Numbered from the stretch's first letter, positions 16,752 through 26,725 are shown. The stretch is DNA of 64,000 bases from CBDDLD01 sp965230605 (GCA_965230605.1 CBDDLD010000004.1:806001-870000); one strand, 5' to 3'. Notes: generated from the sequence alone by a model not told the origin. Program-made: numbers and translations.

Positions 16752-17408
16752 TTATGCTGTTTCAGACTGCTCTTGAAGTACATTTAGAATGGCTTCAGGG
16801 TCTAAACGTTCTGTGTAATCTTCCGGAATGAAACTATGTATGATTTCTCGGTTTTTATTAATCACATAAGTTGCCGGCATCGGTAACTCATAATCATCGT
16901 TTCCATTATGTTTTGGGACATCGATTTTAAATGACTCCGCATATAGCGTTCTTAAATCTTCTGGCATTTGAAACACTAACCCTAATGATTTTGCATAAGT
17001 GTTATCAATATCGCTTAGTACCGGATAAGCCAACTCATTTTTCTCTGATGTCGTTAACGAATGATCAGGCTGCTCAGGAGAAATAGCAATAAGTGACGTG
17101 TTTAAAGCTTTAAGTTCTGGTAAAATATGTTGTAAAGCAGCTAGTTCCATATTACAATATGGACACCATCCACCTCGGTAAAATGAAATTACAGAAAAAT
17201 CGGTATTTAGAGTTTCTGAACTGAAAGTGTCCCCATTTACGTCAGGCAAATTAAATACAGGTAATACATCTCCGGTCTTTACTGCTTTGCTCCCCAATGA
17301 TTGCGCTTTTAATTCATTAGTGCTTCGGACCATTATTTCCCATTTTTCTGCTGGGACTTTCTTTGCGCTAACTGCTTTTCTGTTAGCAAGTGATTTTGAT
17401 AAATTCAT
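16752..17408 (-). CDS. Peroxiredoxin-like (AhpC/TSA) protein
   Basis: 218 residues from the ATG at 17408 (MNLSKSLANRK); a longer frame upstream reads a hydrophobic, AT-driven sequence and is rejected. Thioredoxin fold of the AhpC/TSA type: VLPVFNLPDVNGDTFSSETL, then SFYRGGWCPYCNMELAALQ with the redox pair C82/C85, IAISPEQPDHSL, YPVLSDIDNTYAKSLGLVF and PMPATYVINKNREI. The CPYC at the active site is typical of peroxiredoxin-like family proteins. It should reduce peroxides or act as a disulfide reductase in the cytoplasm. Followed by a strong terminator. Confidence 0.92.
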   Translation of the reverse strand: MNLSKSLANRKAVSAKKVPAEKWEIMVRSTNELKAQSLGSKAVKTGDVLPVFNLPDVNGDTFSSETLNTDFSVISFYRGGWCPYCNMELAALQHILPELKALNTSLIAISPEQPDHSLTTSEKNELAYPVLSDIDNTYAKSLGLVFQMPEDLRTLYAESFKIDVPKHNGNDDYELPMPATYVINKNREIIHSFIPEDYTERLDPEAILNVLQEQSETA

Positions 17409-17491
17409 ATTTTGATGTTTTATTTTATACGTAATGATGTAGTAGTAGAAAATAAATGCAAAACATAACAAAAAGAAGAAGTAAAAATAGT

Positions 17492-17521
17492 AAAGCCCAA
17501 AGCATTTGCCTTGGGCTTCTG
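17492..17521 (-). terminator. Hairpin downstream of the fatty acid hydroxylase-family gene
   Basis: AAGCCCAAGG / CTTTGGGCTT-type stem with a short loop (ATTTGC region). On the minus strand it is followed by a broken T-run (TTACTATTTTT). Position about 100 bp beyond the stop at 17618 fits a terminator of moderate quality. Confidence 0.5.
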
Positions 17522-17617
17522 TTTACAACATTAAATCACTATTAACTAATTCTATGAAGTAACTTGTTAATGTTGTAATGCACAGGTTGGTATGTAACTG
17601 TTCAATGTTTTAATTGA

Positions 17618-18388
17618 TTATTCTGAGGAAATATCCTTAAACGCTAACATTTCTGCAACACGTTCTGATGCGCCATCATAAAACCCCGTTTCTTCAACAA
17701 AACGTTTTGGGTTTTGAAAGGTCCCAAATACAATATCTATAAAGGCTAAGTCTGAATAGTTACACGCATGAATGCCTTTCCCATGATGATAGGAGTGTGC
17801 TTCCGGTCTCTGAATAATGTATCCAATCCAAACAGGCGTTTTAATATTGCTATGCTGAAATATGGCAAAGAATGTGGTGATTAATATAAACAGGGTGGTT
17901 GCTTCTGCAGAGAACCCTGCTATAACCACTAAGCAGATGCTTCCTAAAAAAGTGAAACCTATCATATCTGTAATGCTGAAATAAAAAGCACCATAAGTGT
18001 CTAACCGTTCTGCGCTATGATGCATTTGGTGAAAAATGCGCCACAATGTGTTGTTTGTATGCATTGCCCTGTGCCATGCATAAACACCAAGTTCATAGAT
18101 TAGAATAGCAATGAAAGCACCAGTATACGTGCTTAGTCCAGAAAGATCAAATACTTGAAATTCTGAAAGGTAACTGTCCCATAATAAGGGCAAGTATGTC
18201 GATAAGAAGAAGAAAATCACAAAGGCTGTTAGACCTCTTAGTTTCCAGTTCTTTACTTTAGGTAACTGTTTAGCAGGAAACAGTGCTTCATAGATTATTA
18301 ATAAGGCATACATCCCTAATACGATTAAAGAAACCGGATCTAGTACAACTTCTATAGGGCTTGGTAAATTCAATAATAACTCTTTCAT
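17618..18388 (-). CDS. Sterol desaturase / fatty acid hydroxylase-family membrane protein
   Basis: 256 residues with about five hydrophobic segments and the eight-His signature of the family (PF04116): HRAMH at 106-110, HQMHH at 120-124, and HSYHHGKGIH near residue 205. These histidines bind a di-iron centre used for O2-dependent hydroxylation or desaturation of a lipid substrate; the substrate is unknown here. Start MKELLLNLPSPIEV at 18388. It stands alone, with 327 bp of non-coding DNA upstream. Confidence 0.9.
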   Translation of the reverse strand: MKELLLNLPSPIEVVLDPVSLIVLGMYALLIIYEALFPAKQLPKVKNWKLRGLTAFVIFFFLSTYLPLLWDSYLSEFQVFDLSGLSTYTGAFIAILIYELGVYAWHRAMHTNNTLWRIFHQMHHSAERLDTYGAFYFSITDMIGFTFLGSICLVVIAGFSAEATTLFILITTFFAIFQHSNIKTPVWIGYIIQRPEAHSYHHGKGIHACNYSDLAFIDIVFGTFQNPKRFVEETGFYDGASERVAEMLAFKDISSE

Positions 18389-18715
18389 CTTAAAATGTTT
18401 TTAGGATTATTAACTCTGTGCTTTAATGGTACTCTTCGTCTTAAACAAAATGTCCTTATGGTTAAATGACGATTGTGATTTGAAAATTGCATAATTTGTT
18501 TTTTGATTGTTATTAATGCTGCAAATCTATGTGGGGTATTTTGGAGAAAGAAAAAATGAGGGTCTATTAAGAGTGATCTTATCTCTTAAATAAGGTAGAC
18601 AAGGGAGTGATTTAGTACAAATTTAAGTGAACATCAGGTAGACATTTTAATTTAAATAATTGATAATCAAATATTTAAAAATGAGAGCGTATGAGTGAAT
18701 TTTAGGCTCTGGATA
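18389..18715. other. Non-coding interval, 327 bp
   Basis: No credible ORF, RNA or repeat was seen. It should hold the promoter of the leftward hydroxylase-family gene and the 3' region of the TPR/HTH gene; no clear terminator hairpin follows the latter. Confidence 0.6.
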
Positions 18716-20383
18716 TTACGAATCTGAACGTTCGAGTGTTAGGAAATAGGTTAGGAGTTCTTCATTTTGATCTAAATCGAGCTTTTTTCTAAGACGATAA
18801 CGTGCAGTTTTAACACTTTCTGGAGTGATTCCTAAAATAGCTGCAGATTCTTTAATGTTAAGATTCAACCGGGTTAAAGCACAAAGTTTTAAATCATTAC
18901 TGCTAAGGTCAGGGTGTTTTTCTTTCAGGATCTTAATGAACCCCGAATGTACTTCTTCAAAGAAACGTTTAAAGTCTTCCCAATCCCTATCGATATTGGT
19001 GTTTTGCTTGATGAGTCGATTCAAATCTTGAACAATTTTATCGTGCTGTTTTGGTGTTGCTTCTTTAAGTGCGTCAACTTTTTCTTTAAGTAGTTGGAAC
19101 AATTCAGACTTCTGAACAAAATTGAGTGTGTAAGAGGTGAGCTCTCTATTACGGTAATCCAATTTTTGCTGAAGCTCTTGTTGTTTTAACTTCGAATTTT
19201 CCAATGCGGTTTCTGCTAACTCTGCATTAGAATCTGCGATGAGTTTACGTTGTTTTGCTTGTCGCTTATAACTGATGTAAAAAATACTCCCGCTGATGAG
19301 TAAAACTAGAAGCCCTAAGCTCAATACCCATTGAAACAATCTGTTCTTTTCTTGCTTTTCTATTAAAAGTTCTAGTTCTTTTTTATTAGTCTCAAGTTGA
19401 TTCTCAAATTCTAAAGCTGCGACTTGCATGGCCTTATCAGAATCAAAAATACTATCCTTAAGGATGATGTACTTGTCATAATATTCAATAGCTTCGTCCG
19501 CTTTTCCTTCGGCAATTTTGACATCTTTTAAGGCTTCATATGCTAATAACTCATACCGTTTTAATCCATTGTCTTTAGCAGAATTTAAGGATAACATCAC
19601 ATGGTCATAAGCATGTTTGTATTGCTTGTCTTTTAATAACAGTTTACCAAAATATAGAAGATTACTCGTTAGGCCTTCTTTATCATTCAGAGATCTGCCG
19701 AGATTTATAGACTTACTAATATGATAGAATGCCTGCTCCAATTCATCCTGGTTTAAGTACATAATTCCCATTCTGTTATGTACTTCAGCTTTACCATACG
19801 TAAAATCGGTTTCCGTATGAATTGCCATAGCATTTTCTAAATGTACTTTGGCATAGTCAGGTTTATTTTGTGCCAGATACAAGGACCCTATTTTAGTGTA
19901 CGTTGTGGCTACTCGGCTTTTTAGATTTAAAGCTTCAAATCTATTTACCGCATCATCATACATGGCTAAAGCCTTATCATATTCTTTGAGATCGGTATAT
20001 ACCATAGCCTGATTAAGAATATTATTGGCCACACCTTCATCATCATTAAGGTCAGTATAGATTTTTTTAGAACTGTCGAGATATTTTAAAGCTCCTGCAT
20101 AATTACCTTGGTTCCATAGTGCTACACCAATAACACGATTGGCCTTCGCTCTGCCAGGGTCATAATCGAGGCTATCTGCCAGCTGTAAAGCATTCTTGCC
20201 ATAGTTTAATGACTCTCTAGAATCTACAATCCAGTATTCATAACCGATGGCGTTTAACTGATCTATATAGGCTATAGTGTTAGCTGGTGTTTCTTTTAAA
20301 AGCGCACCTAAACTGTCTAACTTTTTTTGTGAAGTTCCCCAAAAAAAGAAAAATAAAAGACTATATGATAATATGGATTTCAT
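18716..20383 (-). CDS. TPR sensor protein with C-terminal LuxR-like HTH
   Basis: 555 residues: signal peptide (to about residue 18), six or more TPR units (about 25-320; e.g. DYDPGRAKANRVIGVALWNQGNYAGALKYLDSSKKIY), a transmembrane helix (about 352-374, WVLSLGLLVLLISGSIFYISY), a long coiled coil (380-430) and a cytoplasmic DNA-binding tail with LSSNDLKLCALTRLNLNIKESAAILGITPESVKTARYRLRKKLDL, a LuxR/GerE-type HTH. This one-component design (periplasmic TPR sensor, cytoplasmic HTH) is widespread in Flavobacteriia. Ligand and target are unknown. Confidence 0.9.
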   Translation of the reverse strand: MKSILSYSLLFFFFWGTSQKKLDSLGALLKETPANTIAYIDQLNAIGYEYWIVDSRESLNYGKNALQLADSLDYDPGRAKANRVIGVALWNQGNYAGALKYLDSSKKIYTDLNDDEGVANNILNQAMVYTDLKEYDKALAMYDDAVNRFEALNLKSRVATTYTKIGSLYLAQNKPDYAKVHLENAMAIHTETDFTYGKAEVHNRMGIMYLNQDELEQAFYHISKSINLGRSLNDKEGLTSNLLYFGKLLLKDKQYKHAYDHVMLSLNSAKDNGLKRYELLAYEALKDVKIAEGKADEAIEYYDKYIILKDSIFDSDKAMQVAALEFENQLETNKKELELLIEKQEKNRLFQWVLSLGLLVLLISGSIFYISYKRQAKQRKLIADSNAELAETALENSKLKQQELQQKLDYRNRELTSYTLNFVQKSELFQLLKEKVDALKEATPKQHDKIVQDLNRLIKQNTNIDRDWEDFKRFFEEVHSGFIKILKEKHPDLSSNDLKLCALTRLNLNIKESAAILGITPESVKTARYRLRKKLDLDQNEELLTYFLTLERSDS

Positions 20384-20420
20384 AAGATACTAGTCCCGAA
20401 ATTAATAAAAACAACGGTAA

Positions 20421-21185
20421 TTAGGCTCTTATCTGAGATACAAACTTATCTATTGACGTTATTCCGCTATTGCTTAAGTGTTTTATAAACGCACTGCCAA
20501 TGATAGCCCCTTTAGCGTGTTTTGTAGCTGCATTAAAGGTTTCAGTATTACTAATACCAAAACCTACTACTTGCGGATTGTTGAGCTTCATGTCAGCAAT
20601 ACGTTCAAAGTATTCGGTTTGAATATTCCCAAATCCGGTTTTGGCTCCGGTTGTACTTGCAGAACTTACCATATAGATAAACCCATCAGATACAGAATCA
20701 ATATACTGGATGCGTTCATCAGATGTCTGAGGTGTAATTAAGAATACATTAGCTAAACCATATTTCTCAAAAATGGATTTATAATCCTGATGATACACAT
20801 CTACGGGAAGGTCTGGAATAATTAAACCATCAATACCTATCCGCTGACAAGTCTCACAAAATTTCTCTACACCAAACTGTAAAATTGGGTTGAAGTAGCC
20901 CATAATGAGAAGTGGAATGGATACTGTTTGCCTAATGTCTTTTAATTGATCAAATAGTAATTCACTAGTCATTCCATTTTTCAGTGCTTGTGTGGAACTA
21001 TCTTGTATGGTAGGACCATCAGCCAAAGGATCACTGAAAGGAAGACCTATCTCAATCATGTCGACGCCACTTTTTTCTAAGTGTTCTATAATGGGTACCG
21101 TGTCTTCAAGTGTTGGATAACCTGCTGTAAAATATATAGAAAGTAACTTATGAGGTTCCTTTAATTTTTGATGGATTCTATTCAT
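20421..21185 (-). CDS. trpA: Tryptophan synthase alpha chain
   Basis: 254 residues. Cleaves indole-3-glycerol phosphate to indole and glyceraldehyde 3-phosphate in complex with TrpB. Typical stretches: YFTAGYPTLEDTVPIIEHLEKSGVDMIEIGLPFSDPLADGPTIQDSS (catalytic Glu in IEIGLPFSDP), GLIIPDLPVDV, and VSSASTTGAKTGFG before the phosphate-binding GFGISNTETF. The ATG at 21185 overlaps the trpB stop by 4 bases, so translation is coupled. Last gene of the trp operon. Confidence 0.97.
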   Translation of the reverse strand: MNRIHQKLKEPHKLLSIYFTAGYPTLEDTVPIIEHLEKSGVDMIEIGLPFSDPLADGPTIQDSSTQALKNGMTSELLFDQLKDIRQTVSIPLLIMGYFNPILQFGVEKFCETCQRIGIDGLIIPDLPVDVYHQDYKSIFEKYGLANVFLITPQTSDERIQYIDSVSDGFIYMVSSASTTGAKTGFGNIQTEYFERIADMKLNNPQVVGFGISNTETFNAATKHAKGAIIGSAFIKHLSNSGITSIDKFVSQIRA

Positions 21186-22363
21186 AGCTTGAAATAATCA
21201 ATATAGTTCTGTAAATCTTTATCGCCTCTCCCAGATAGGTTGATGACAATGACATCATCAGGTTTAAAAGTCTTATGTTCAAAAATGGCCAGAGCGTGTG
21301 AGGTTTCTATAGCAGGGATAATACCTTCTAATTGTGATAACTCTAACCCGGCAGTCATGGCCTCATCATCTGTTATGGCAATAAATTCGGCACGACCCGA
21401 CTTATATAGGTTGGCATGCATAGGGCCTACACCGGGGTAATCTAATCCGGCAGAAATAGAATAAGGTTCTGTAATCTGACCGTCATGAGTTTGCATTAGA
21501 AGTGTTTTACTCCCGTGAATAATACCTTCTTTACCGAGAATGGACGTTGCAGCACTCTCACCGGTATCGACGCCTTTTCCGGCAGCCTCTACAGCAATAA
21601 TATTAACATCGGTTTCATCCAGATAATGATAATAAGCGCCCGCAGCATTACTTCCACCCCCAACACAAGCAACAATATAATTTGGGTTTTCAGTACCTTC
21701 TTTTTCTAATAGTTGGGCTTTTATTTCTTCTGATATTACAGATTGAAAACGTGCCACCATATCCGGATAAGGGTGAGGGCCAACCACACTACCTACAATA
21801 TAGTGTGTATTCACTGGATTATTGATCCAATCGCGCATGGCCTCATTAGTAGCATCTTTTAGGGTACGACTTCCAGATAGAGCGGGGACTACTTTAGCGC
21901 CTAACATTTTCATGCGGGCAACATTTGGTGCTTGTCTTGCAATATCTACTTCGCCCATATACACAACACATTCTATCCCCATAAGGGCACAAACGGTTGC
22001 TGTAGCAACACCATGTTGACCAGCGCCTGTCTCTGCAATAATTCTGGTTTTTCCAAGACGTTTTGCCAAAAGAATTTGCCCAATGGTATTATTGACTTTG
22101 TGTGCCCCCGTATGGTTTAAATCTTCACGCTTCAAGTAAATTTTTGTATTGTATTTTTCTGATAAGCGTTTTGCGTAATAGAGTGGAGAAGGGCGGCCTA
22201 CATAGTCTTTTAGTAACTGATCAAACTCCTCTTTAAATGAAGGTTCAGAGGTGATCTTAAGGTAATTTTGTCTTAGCTCTTCAATATTTGGATATAGCAT
22301 TTCAGGAATAAATGCACCTCCAAATTCGCCATAATAGCCGTTCTGATCTACATTATATTTCAT
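21182..22363 (-). CDS. trpB: Tryptophan synthase beta chain
   Basis: 393 residues, standard length. PLP enzyme joining indole and serine. The PLP lysine is K89 in NHTGAHKVN; other motifs are GQHGVATATVCALMG, the GGGSNAAG phosphate loop, EAAGKGVDTG and the C-terminal NLSGRGDKD. Start MKYNVDQNGYYGEFGGAFIPEML. Overlaps trpF by 11 bases. Confidence 0.98.
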   Translation of the reverse strand: MKYNVDQNGYYGEFGGAFIPEMLYPNIEELRQNYLKITSEPSFKEEFDQLLKDYVGRPSPLYYAKRLSEKYNTKIYLKREDLNHTGAHKVNNTIGQILLAKRLGKTRIIAETGAGQHGVATATVCALMGIECVVYMGEVDIARQAPNVARMKMLGAKVVPALSGSRTLKDATNEAMRDWINNPVNTHYIVGSVVGPHPYPDMVARFQSVISEEIKAQLLEKEGTENPNYIVACVGGGSNAAGAYYHYLDETDVNIIAVEAAGKGVDTGESAATSILGKEGIIHGSKTLLMQTHDGQITEPYSISAGLDYPGVGPMHANLYKSGRAEFIAITDDEAMTAGLELSQLEGIIPAIETSHALAIFEHKTFKPDDVIVINLSGRGDKDLQNYIDYFKL

Positions 22364-22976
22364 ACAATTCAGATTTGAATGTTTTTAAGTCTTCTATATG
22401 TTTTAATCCAGGTTCTATTTCAAACCTGCTATTAACATCTATGGCGTAGCAATATTGCGCTACGTCTGTTTTTAAAAAGGATTTTATCTTATCTATATCA
22501 CCAAGCCCAATGCCTCCGCTCAAGAAGTAAGGTTTGGTTAATTTATAATTCTCCAAAAGTGTCCAATCAAAAGCATAGCCATTTCCGCCAGGAAGTTTTC
22601 CTTTAGTATCAAACAAATAATAATCACAATAATTTTGATAGGCTTTTAACTGGTCAAATTGAAATGTATCATCTACAGCAAATGCTTTTATAATTTTAAC
22701 AGTAGTTAATTTCTCCTTCAAAAGTTTACAAAATTCAGAGGTTTCATCACCATGCAATTGAACAGCATCCAGATTATACACCTTTATGTCATTAGATATC
22801 ATCTCTAATGAAGCATTCACATATACGCCTACTTTTTTAATTGTTTTTGGCAGCTCAGGATTTTCATCGTTGAAATAACGTGATGATTTCTCATAGAAGA
22901 TAAACCCTAAATAATCAGGTTGAAGTTTAGCAACTTCCTTCACGTTATGTTTCATGCCGCAGACTTTCAGTTTCAT
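22353..22976 (-). CDS. trpF: Phosphoribosylanthranilate isomerase
   Basis: 207 residues, the usual TIM-barrel length. Contains the N-terminal KVCGMK motif with the catalytic Cys, GFIFYEKSSRY, VQLHGDE, DYYLFDTKGKLPGGNG (catalytic Asp) and PYFLSGGIG, ending with the AIDVNSRFEIEPGLKH block. Third-to-last step of tryptophan synthesis. It starts inside the last codons of trpC (4-base overlap) and is a separate protein here, not fused to trpC as in enterobacteria. Confidence 0.96.
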   Translation of the reverse strand: MKLKVCGMKHNVKEVAKLQPDYLGFIFYEKSSRYFNDENPELPKTIKKVGVYVNASLEMISNDIKVYNLDAVQLHGDETSEFCKLLKEKLTTVKIIKAFAVDDTFQFDQLKAYQNYCDYYLFDTKGKLPGGNGYAFDWTLLENYKLTKPYFLSGGIGLGDIDKIKSFLKTDVAQYCYAIDVNSRFEIEPGLKHIEDLKTFKSELYEI

Positions 22977-23758
22977 GCTTCTAATTGATTTATAAAGTGA
23001 GTTGCACTTTCGCCTGGATTATCAGTTTTCATAAAATTCTCACCAATTAAAAAACCCTGATAACCATAAGTTTTGAGCTCTTTAATAGCTGCTACATTGC
23101 TAATTCCACTTTCAGATACTTTTATAAAATCATCAGGGATTAATGTGCTTAGGGATTTGCTTGTCTCTAAAGACACTTCAAATGTTTTTAAATTTCTATT
23201 ATTAACACCAAATAGGTTTATAGAAGGCATAATAGATTTATACAGTTCAGCCTCATTATGAACTTCTAATAAGACCTCTAAACCTAAGCTTTGTGCTAAT
23301 TCTGAGTATTGCTTTATTTCTTCTTTAGTTAACACTGCAGCAATCAATAAAATGATATCTGCACCGTGGGCTTTGGCCTCAATAATTTGATATTCACTGA
23401 TCGTAAAGTCTTTTCGAAGAATAGGTAACTGGCAGCTTGCTCTAGTAACAATAAGATCGTCTAAAGCACCTCCAAAGTATTTTGAATCTGTGAGTACAGA
23501 CATTCCACTGACCCCCGCATTTTCATAGCCTTTAGCAACGTCTTGTACATTTAAACCTTGGTTAATAACAGATTTAGATGGTGAGCGACGTTTATGCTCA
23601 GCGATAATACCTGAAGCACTTTGTTTTATACGATCAGAAACAGAAATGGTATCACGATCAAACAAAGGATAACGTTCCAGATTTACTGTCGTAATTAAAG
23701 ATTGCCTTAATTCGACCTCTTTGCGCTTATCTTTTATTATGCGATCTAAAATGGTCAT
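22973..23758 (-). CDS. trpC: Indole-3-glycerol phosphate synthase
   Basis: 261 residues. Motifs: ILDRIIKDKRKEVELR at the N-terminus, IIAEHKRRSPSKSVI, ENAGVSGMSVLTDSKYFGGALDDL, PILRKDFTISEYQI (the Lys/Asp catalytic strand), LEVLLEVHNEAEL, GVNNRNLKTFEV and VSESGI, ending in GFLIGENFM. The start overlaps the trpD stop by 4 bases. Confidence 0.97.
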   Translation of the reverse strand: MTILDRIIKDKRKEVELRQSLITTVNLERYPLFDRDTISVSDRIKQSASGIIAEHKRRSPSKSVINQGLNVQDVAKGYENAGVSGMSVLTDSKYFGGALDDLIVTRASCQLPILRKDFTISEYQIIEAKAHGADIILLIAAVLTKEEIKQYSELAQSLGLEVLLEVHNEAELYKSIMPSINLFGVNNRNLKTFEVSLETSKSLSTLIPDDFIKVSESGISNVAAIKELKTYGYQGFLIGENFMKTDNPGESATHFINQLEA

Positions 23759-24747
23759 TTGCTTAATGTAATTAGAGTGTCTAAGCTTTGTTTAGCTTTT
23801 CCACTCATTAAACTTTCTTTTGCCAATTCAAAACCTTCTGCATGAGAAATACCTTTAGTCGTAGCTATGGCTAACCCTGCATTGGCACATACGACATTGT
23901 TTTGAGCTTCAGTACCTTTCCCTTCAATAATGATTTCAAATATTTTAGCAGCTTCCTTAACTGTATTACCGCCGAATATAGCTGAAGCTTCTACAGGCTC
24001 TATATTAAGTTCTTCAGGCGCAAACAATACTTCGTTAGCTTTTGAGATTACTTTTGTTTTTCCTGTTAATGATATCTCGTCATAACCATCTAAGGCATGT
24101 ACAATAGCATAATTTTTATCTGTTTCCTGATACAAATACCCATAGAGGCGTAATAGTTCTAGATTAAATACGCCGACCATCTGATTTTTTGGAAACGAAG
24201 GGTTAACCATAGGCCCAAGCATATTAAAAAACGTTTTTACACCCAGTTCTTTTCGAATAGGAGCAACATTTTTCATTGCGGGATGGAATAGAGGGGCGTG
24301 TAAAACGCAAATACCGGCTTTGTCAATAGATTTTTTTAAGAATGAAATATCATTAGAAAATTTAATACCTAGATACTCCATGACATTAGATGATCCACAT
24401 GCTGACGACACACCATAATTACCATGTTTTGCTACATGAACACCAGCCCCTGCTGTAACAAAAGATGATAATGTTGAAATATTGAACGTGTCTTTACCGT
24501 CACCACCGGTTCCGCAGAGATCTATAGCATTGAATTCTGAAAGATCTACAGGAATACATAATTCTAATAATGCATCTCGGAACCCTCTAAGTTCTTCAAT
24601 AGTAATACTTCGCATCATATATACCGTAAGAAAAGAAGCAATCTGACTCTGATTATATTTTCCGTTTGAAATATTAACCAATACATTTTTAGCCTCTTCA
24701 CTAGAGATACTTTCTTGATTTATAAGACGGTTTAATAGTTGTTTCAT
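23755..24747 (-). CDS. trpD: Anthranilate phosphoribosyltransferase
   Basis: 330 residues. N-terminal helical subdomain, then the PRPP-binding DLCGTGGDGKDTFNISTLSSFV, KHGNYGVSSACGSSNVMEYLG, FFNMLGPMVNPS and VHALDGYDEISLTGKT. Transfers phosphoribose to anthranilate. Not fused to the glutaminase; trpG lies 2 bp upstream as a separate gene. Confidence 0.97.
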   Translation of the reverse strand: MKQLLNRLINQESISSEEAKNVLVNISNGKYNQSQIASFLTVYMMRSITIEELRGFRDALLELCIPVDLSEFNAIDLCGTGGDGKDTFNISTLSSFVTAGAGVHVAKHGNYGVSSACGSSNVMEYLGIKFSNDISFLKKSIDKAGICVLHAPLFHPAMKNVAPIRKELGVKTFFNMLGPMVNPSFPKNQMVGVFNLELLRLYGYLYQETDKNYAIVHALDGYDEISLTGKTKVISKANEVLFAPEELNIEPVEASAIFGGNTVKEAAKIFEIIIEGKGTEAQNNVVCANAGLAIATTKGISHAEGFELAKESLMSGKAKQSLDTLITLSK

Positions 24748-24749
24748 AA

Positions 24750-25316
24750 TTAGGAATTCAACCAGTTCTTTAAAATTTGTTTTCCATCTGGGGTTAATAC
24801 AGATTCAGGGTGATATTGCACACCTCTTACATCGTAAACTTTATGCCTAATGGACATCACTTGACCGTTGCTGTCATAAGCAGTTGCTTCTAAGACTTCA
24901 GGTAAATCAGTATCTACAACCCATGAATGATAGCGACCCACTTCTAATGTTTTATCTAAACCCTTGTAAAGTATTTCATCGTCAACAATAACATTCACTA
25001 CTGTAGAGACACCGTGATAGACGTTATCCAGATTTTCTAATGTGCCACCAAAAACCTCACCGATGGCCTGCTGACCAAGACAAACCCCTAAAATACTTTT
25101 TGTAGGCGCATATGTTTCTATAATAGCTTTTAGTAAGCCAGCTTCATTCGGTATCCCAGGCCCGGGTGATAATACAATTTTATCGAAGGGTTTCACCTCT
25201 TCTAAAGTGAGTTTGTCATTACGCTTAACTGTGACATTACAGCCTAGATCTTCTAGGTAATGAACCAAATTATATGTGAAACTGTCGTAATTATCGATTA
25301 CTAATACGTTTGTCAT
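24750..25316 (-). CDS. trpG: Anthranilate synthase component II (glutamine amidotransferase)
   Basis: 188 residues, class I glutamine amidotransferase. Start VLVIDNYDSFTYNLVHYLEDLG; oxyanion SPGPGIP; nucleophile in GVCLGQQAIGEVFGG; catalytic His/Glu in QYHPESVLT. Supplies ammonia to TrpE. The same protein may also serve aminobenzoate synthesis, as no pabA-specific feature excludes it. Lies 3 bp after trpE. Confidence 0.95.
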   Translation of the reverse strand: MTNVLVIDNYDSFTYNLVHYLEDLGCNVTVKRNDKLTLEEVKPFDKIVLSPGPGIPNEAGLLKAIIETYAPTKSILGVCLGQQAIGEVFGGTLENLDNVYHGVSTVVNVIVDDEILYKGLDKTLEVGRYHSWVVDTDLPEVLEATAYDSNGQVMSIRHKVYDVRGVQYHPESVLTPDGKQILKNWLNS

Positions 25317-25319
25317 TTT

Positions 25320-26720
25320 TTAAATGTTTTCTGCAATTTCAATAGCTTTATTTAATGCACCTAGTTTATTATATACTTCCTGTAACTCATGTTCTGGGTT
25401 TGATTTTGAGACCAAACCTGCCCCAGCTTGCCAGAAGAGTGTATGATCTTTACTTAAGAAGGTTCTAATCATAATAGCATGGTTAAAATTGCCTTCAAAA
25501 TCCATAAAGCCTATTGCACCTCCGTAATAGCCTCTGCTTGTTTTTTCATACCGGTCAATAAGTTGCATGGCCATATGTTTTGGAGCACCACTTAAGGTTC
25601 CTGCTGGGAAAGTATCCGCTACAACTTGCATGGTATCTATATGTTCGTGTTTTTGCCCTGTTACTTTGCTTACCAAGTGAATAACATGAGAGAAAAACTG
25701 AACTTCCCTATAGGTCTCTACTTTAACATCAGTTCCGTGCCTACTAAGGTCGTTACGAGCAAGATCAACTAACATAACATGCTCACTATTTTCTTTATCG
25801 TCTTTAATTAATGCTTCAGCCAGTTCAGCATCTTTGAGATCGTTACCTGTACGCTTAAATGTACCTGCTATAGGATGTATTTCTGCCTGATTGTTATTAA
25901 CAATCAACTGAGCCTCTGGCGAGCTACCAAAAATTTTAAAATTTCCATAGTCGAAATAAAAGAGGTATGGCGAAGGATTTATACTTCTTAGTGCACGATA
26001 CACATTGAACTCGTCGCCATGAAAATCTTGAGAAAAACGTTTAGAAAGGACTAATTGAAACACATCGCCCCTGGCACAATGTTGTTTTGCTAATTCTACA
26101 TGTTGTTTATACTCCTCATCCGTGAGATTAGATTCTATTTTTCCTTTAGGCTTGAAATCATAGGACGCATATTGTTTGGTCTGTATAAGTTGCAATAGGT
26201 CATCTATATTATTTTCTGTATCGAAACAATGTGCAAAAATATAGGCTTCATTCTTGAAGTGATTAATGGCGATGATATTTTGATATACTGCATAGTAGAT
26301 ATCAGGGATTTCAATAGCGTCTGGCTTTTTAGAGATTTCGATATCTTCAAAATACCTCACAGCATCATAATTGGTATATCCGAAAATTCCATTATTTATA
26401 AACTTAAATGTGTCGTTAGAATCTACTTTAAAACGTTGTGTAAACTTATGAATCTCATCTGTTACACTTATGTTTCTGGCATTGTTAGATTTGGTACTTC
26501 CATCCGGGAAGGTTTGGAAAATAACATCATTCTCTACTTTAATTGAAGCAATAGGATTGCAGCAGATGTATGAAAAACTATTATCATTAGCATGATAATC
26601 GCTACTCTCTAACAATATACTATTTGGGAAGCGATCACGAATTTTTAAGTAAATACTAACTGGTGTTATTGTATCAGCTAGAATTTTTTTATAATGTGTG
26701 TATAAACTAAAGGTTTTCAT
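25320..26720 (-). CDS. trpE: Anthranilate synthase component I
   Basis: 466 residues from the ATG at 26720 (MKTFSLYTHYKKILAD); an in-frame upstream ATG ten codons earlier lies within the terminator tract and is less likely. The chorismate-binding domain (about 190-460) contains DEYKQHVELAKQHCARGDVFQLVLSKRFSQ-type sequence, SINPSPYLFYFDYG, IHPIAGTFKRTG, MLVDLARNDLSRH and the AGTLSGAPKHMAM region, ending in WQAGAGLVSKSNPEHELQEV. It is first in trpEGDCFBA; the initiation codon lies 12 bp after the terminator stem of an attenuator, so expression depends on readthrough. Confidence 0.97.
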   Translation of the reverse strand: MKTFSLYTHYKKILADTITPVSIYLKIRDRFPNSILLESSDYHANDNSFSYICCNPIASIKVENDVIFQTFPDGSTKSNNARNISVTDEIHKFTQRFKVDSNDTFKFINNGIFGYTNYDAVRYFEDIEISKKPDAIEIPDIYYAVYQNIIAINHFKNEAYIFAHCFDTENNIDDLLQLIQTKQYASYDFKPKGKIESNLTDEEYKQHVELAKQHCARGDVFQLVLSKRFSQDFHGDEFNVYRALRSINPSPYLFYFDYGNFKIFGSSPEAQLIVNNNQAEIHPIAGTFKRTGNDLKDAELAEALIKDDKENSEHVMLVDLARNDLSRHGTDVKVETYREVQFFSHVIHLVSKVTGQKHEHIDTMQVVADTFPAGTLSGAPKHMAMQLIDRYEKTSRGYYGGAIGFMDFEGNFNHAIMIRTFLSKDHTLFWQAGAGLVSKSNPEHELQEVYNKLGALNKAIEIAENI

Positions 26721-26725
26721 AGGTA

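Noticed and set aside
20478..22120. Several 60-90-residue plus-strand ORFs opposite trpA and trpB
   Set aside because: Antisense shadows of strongly conserved genes; no start context or domain.
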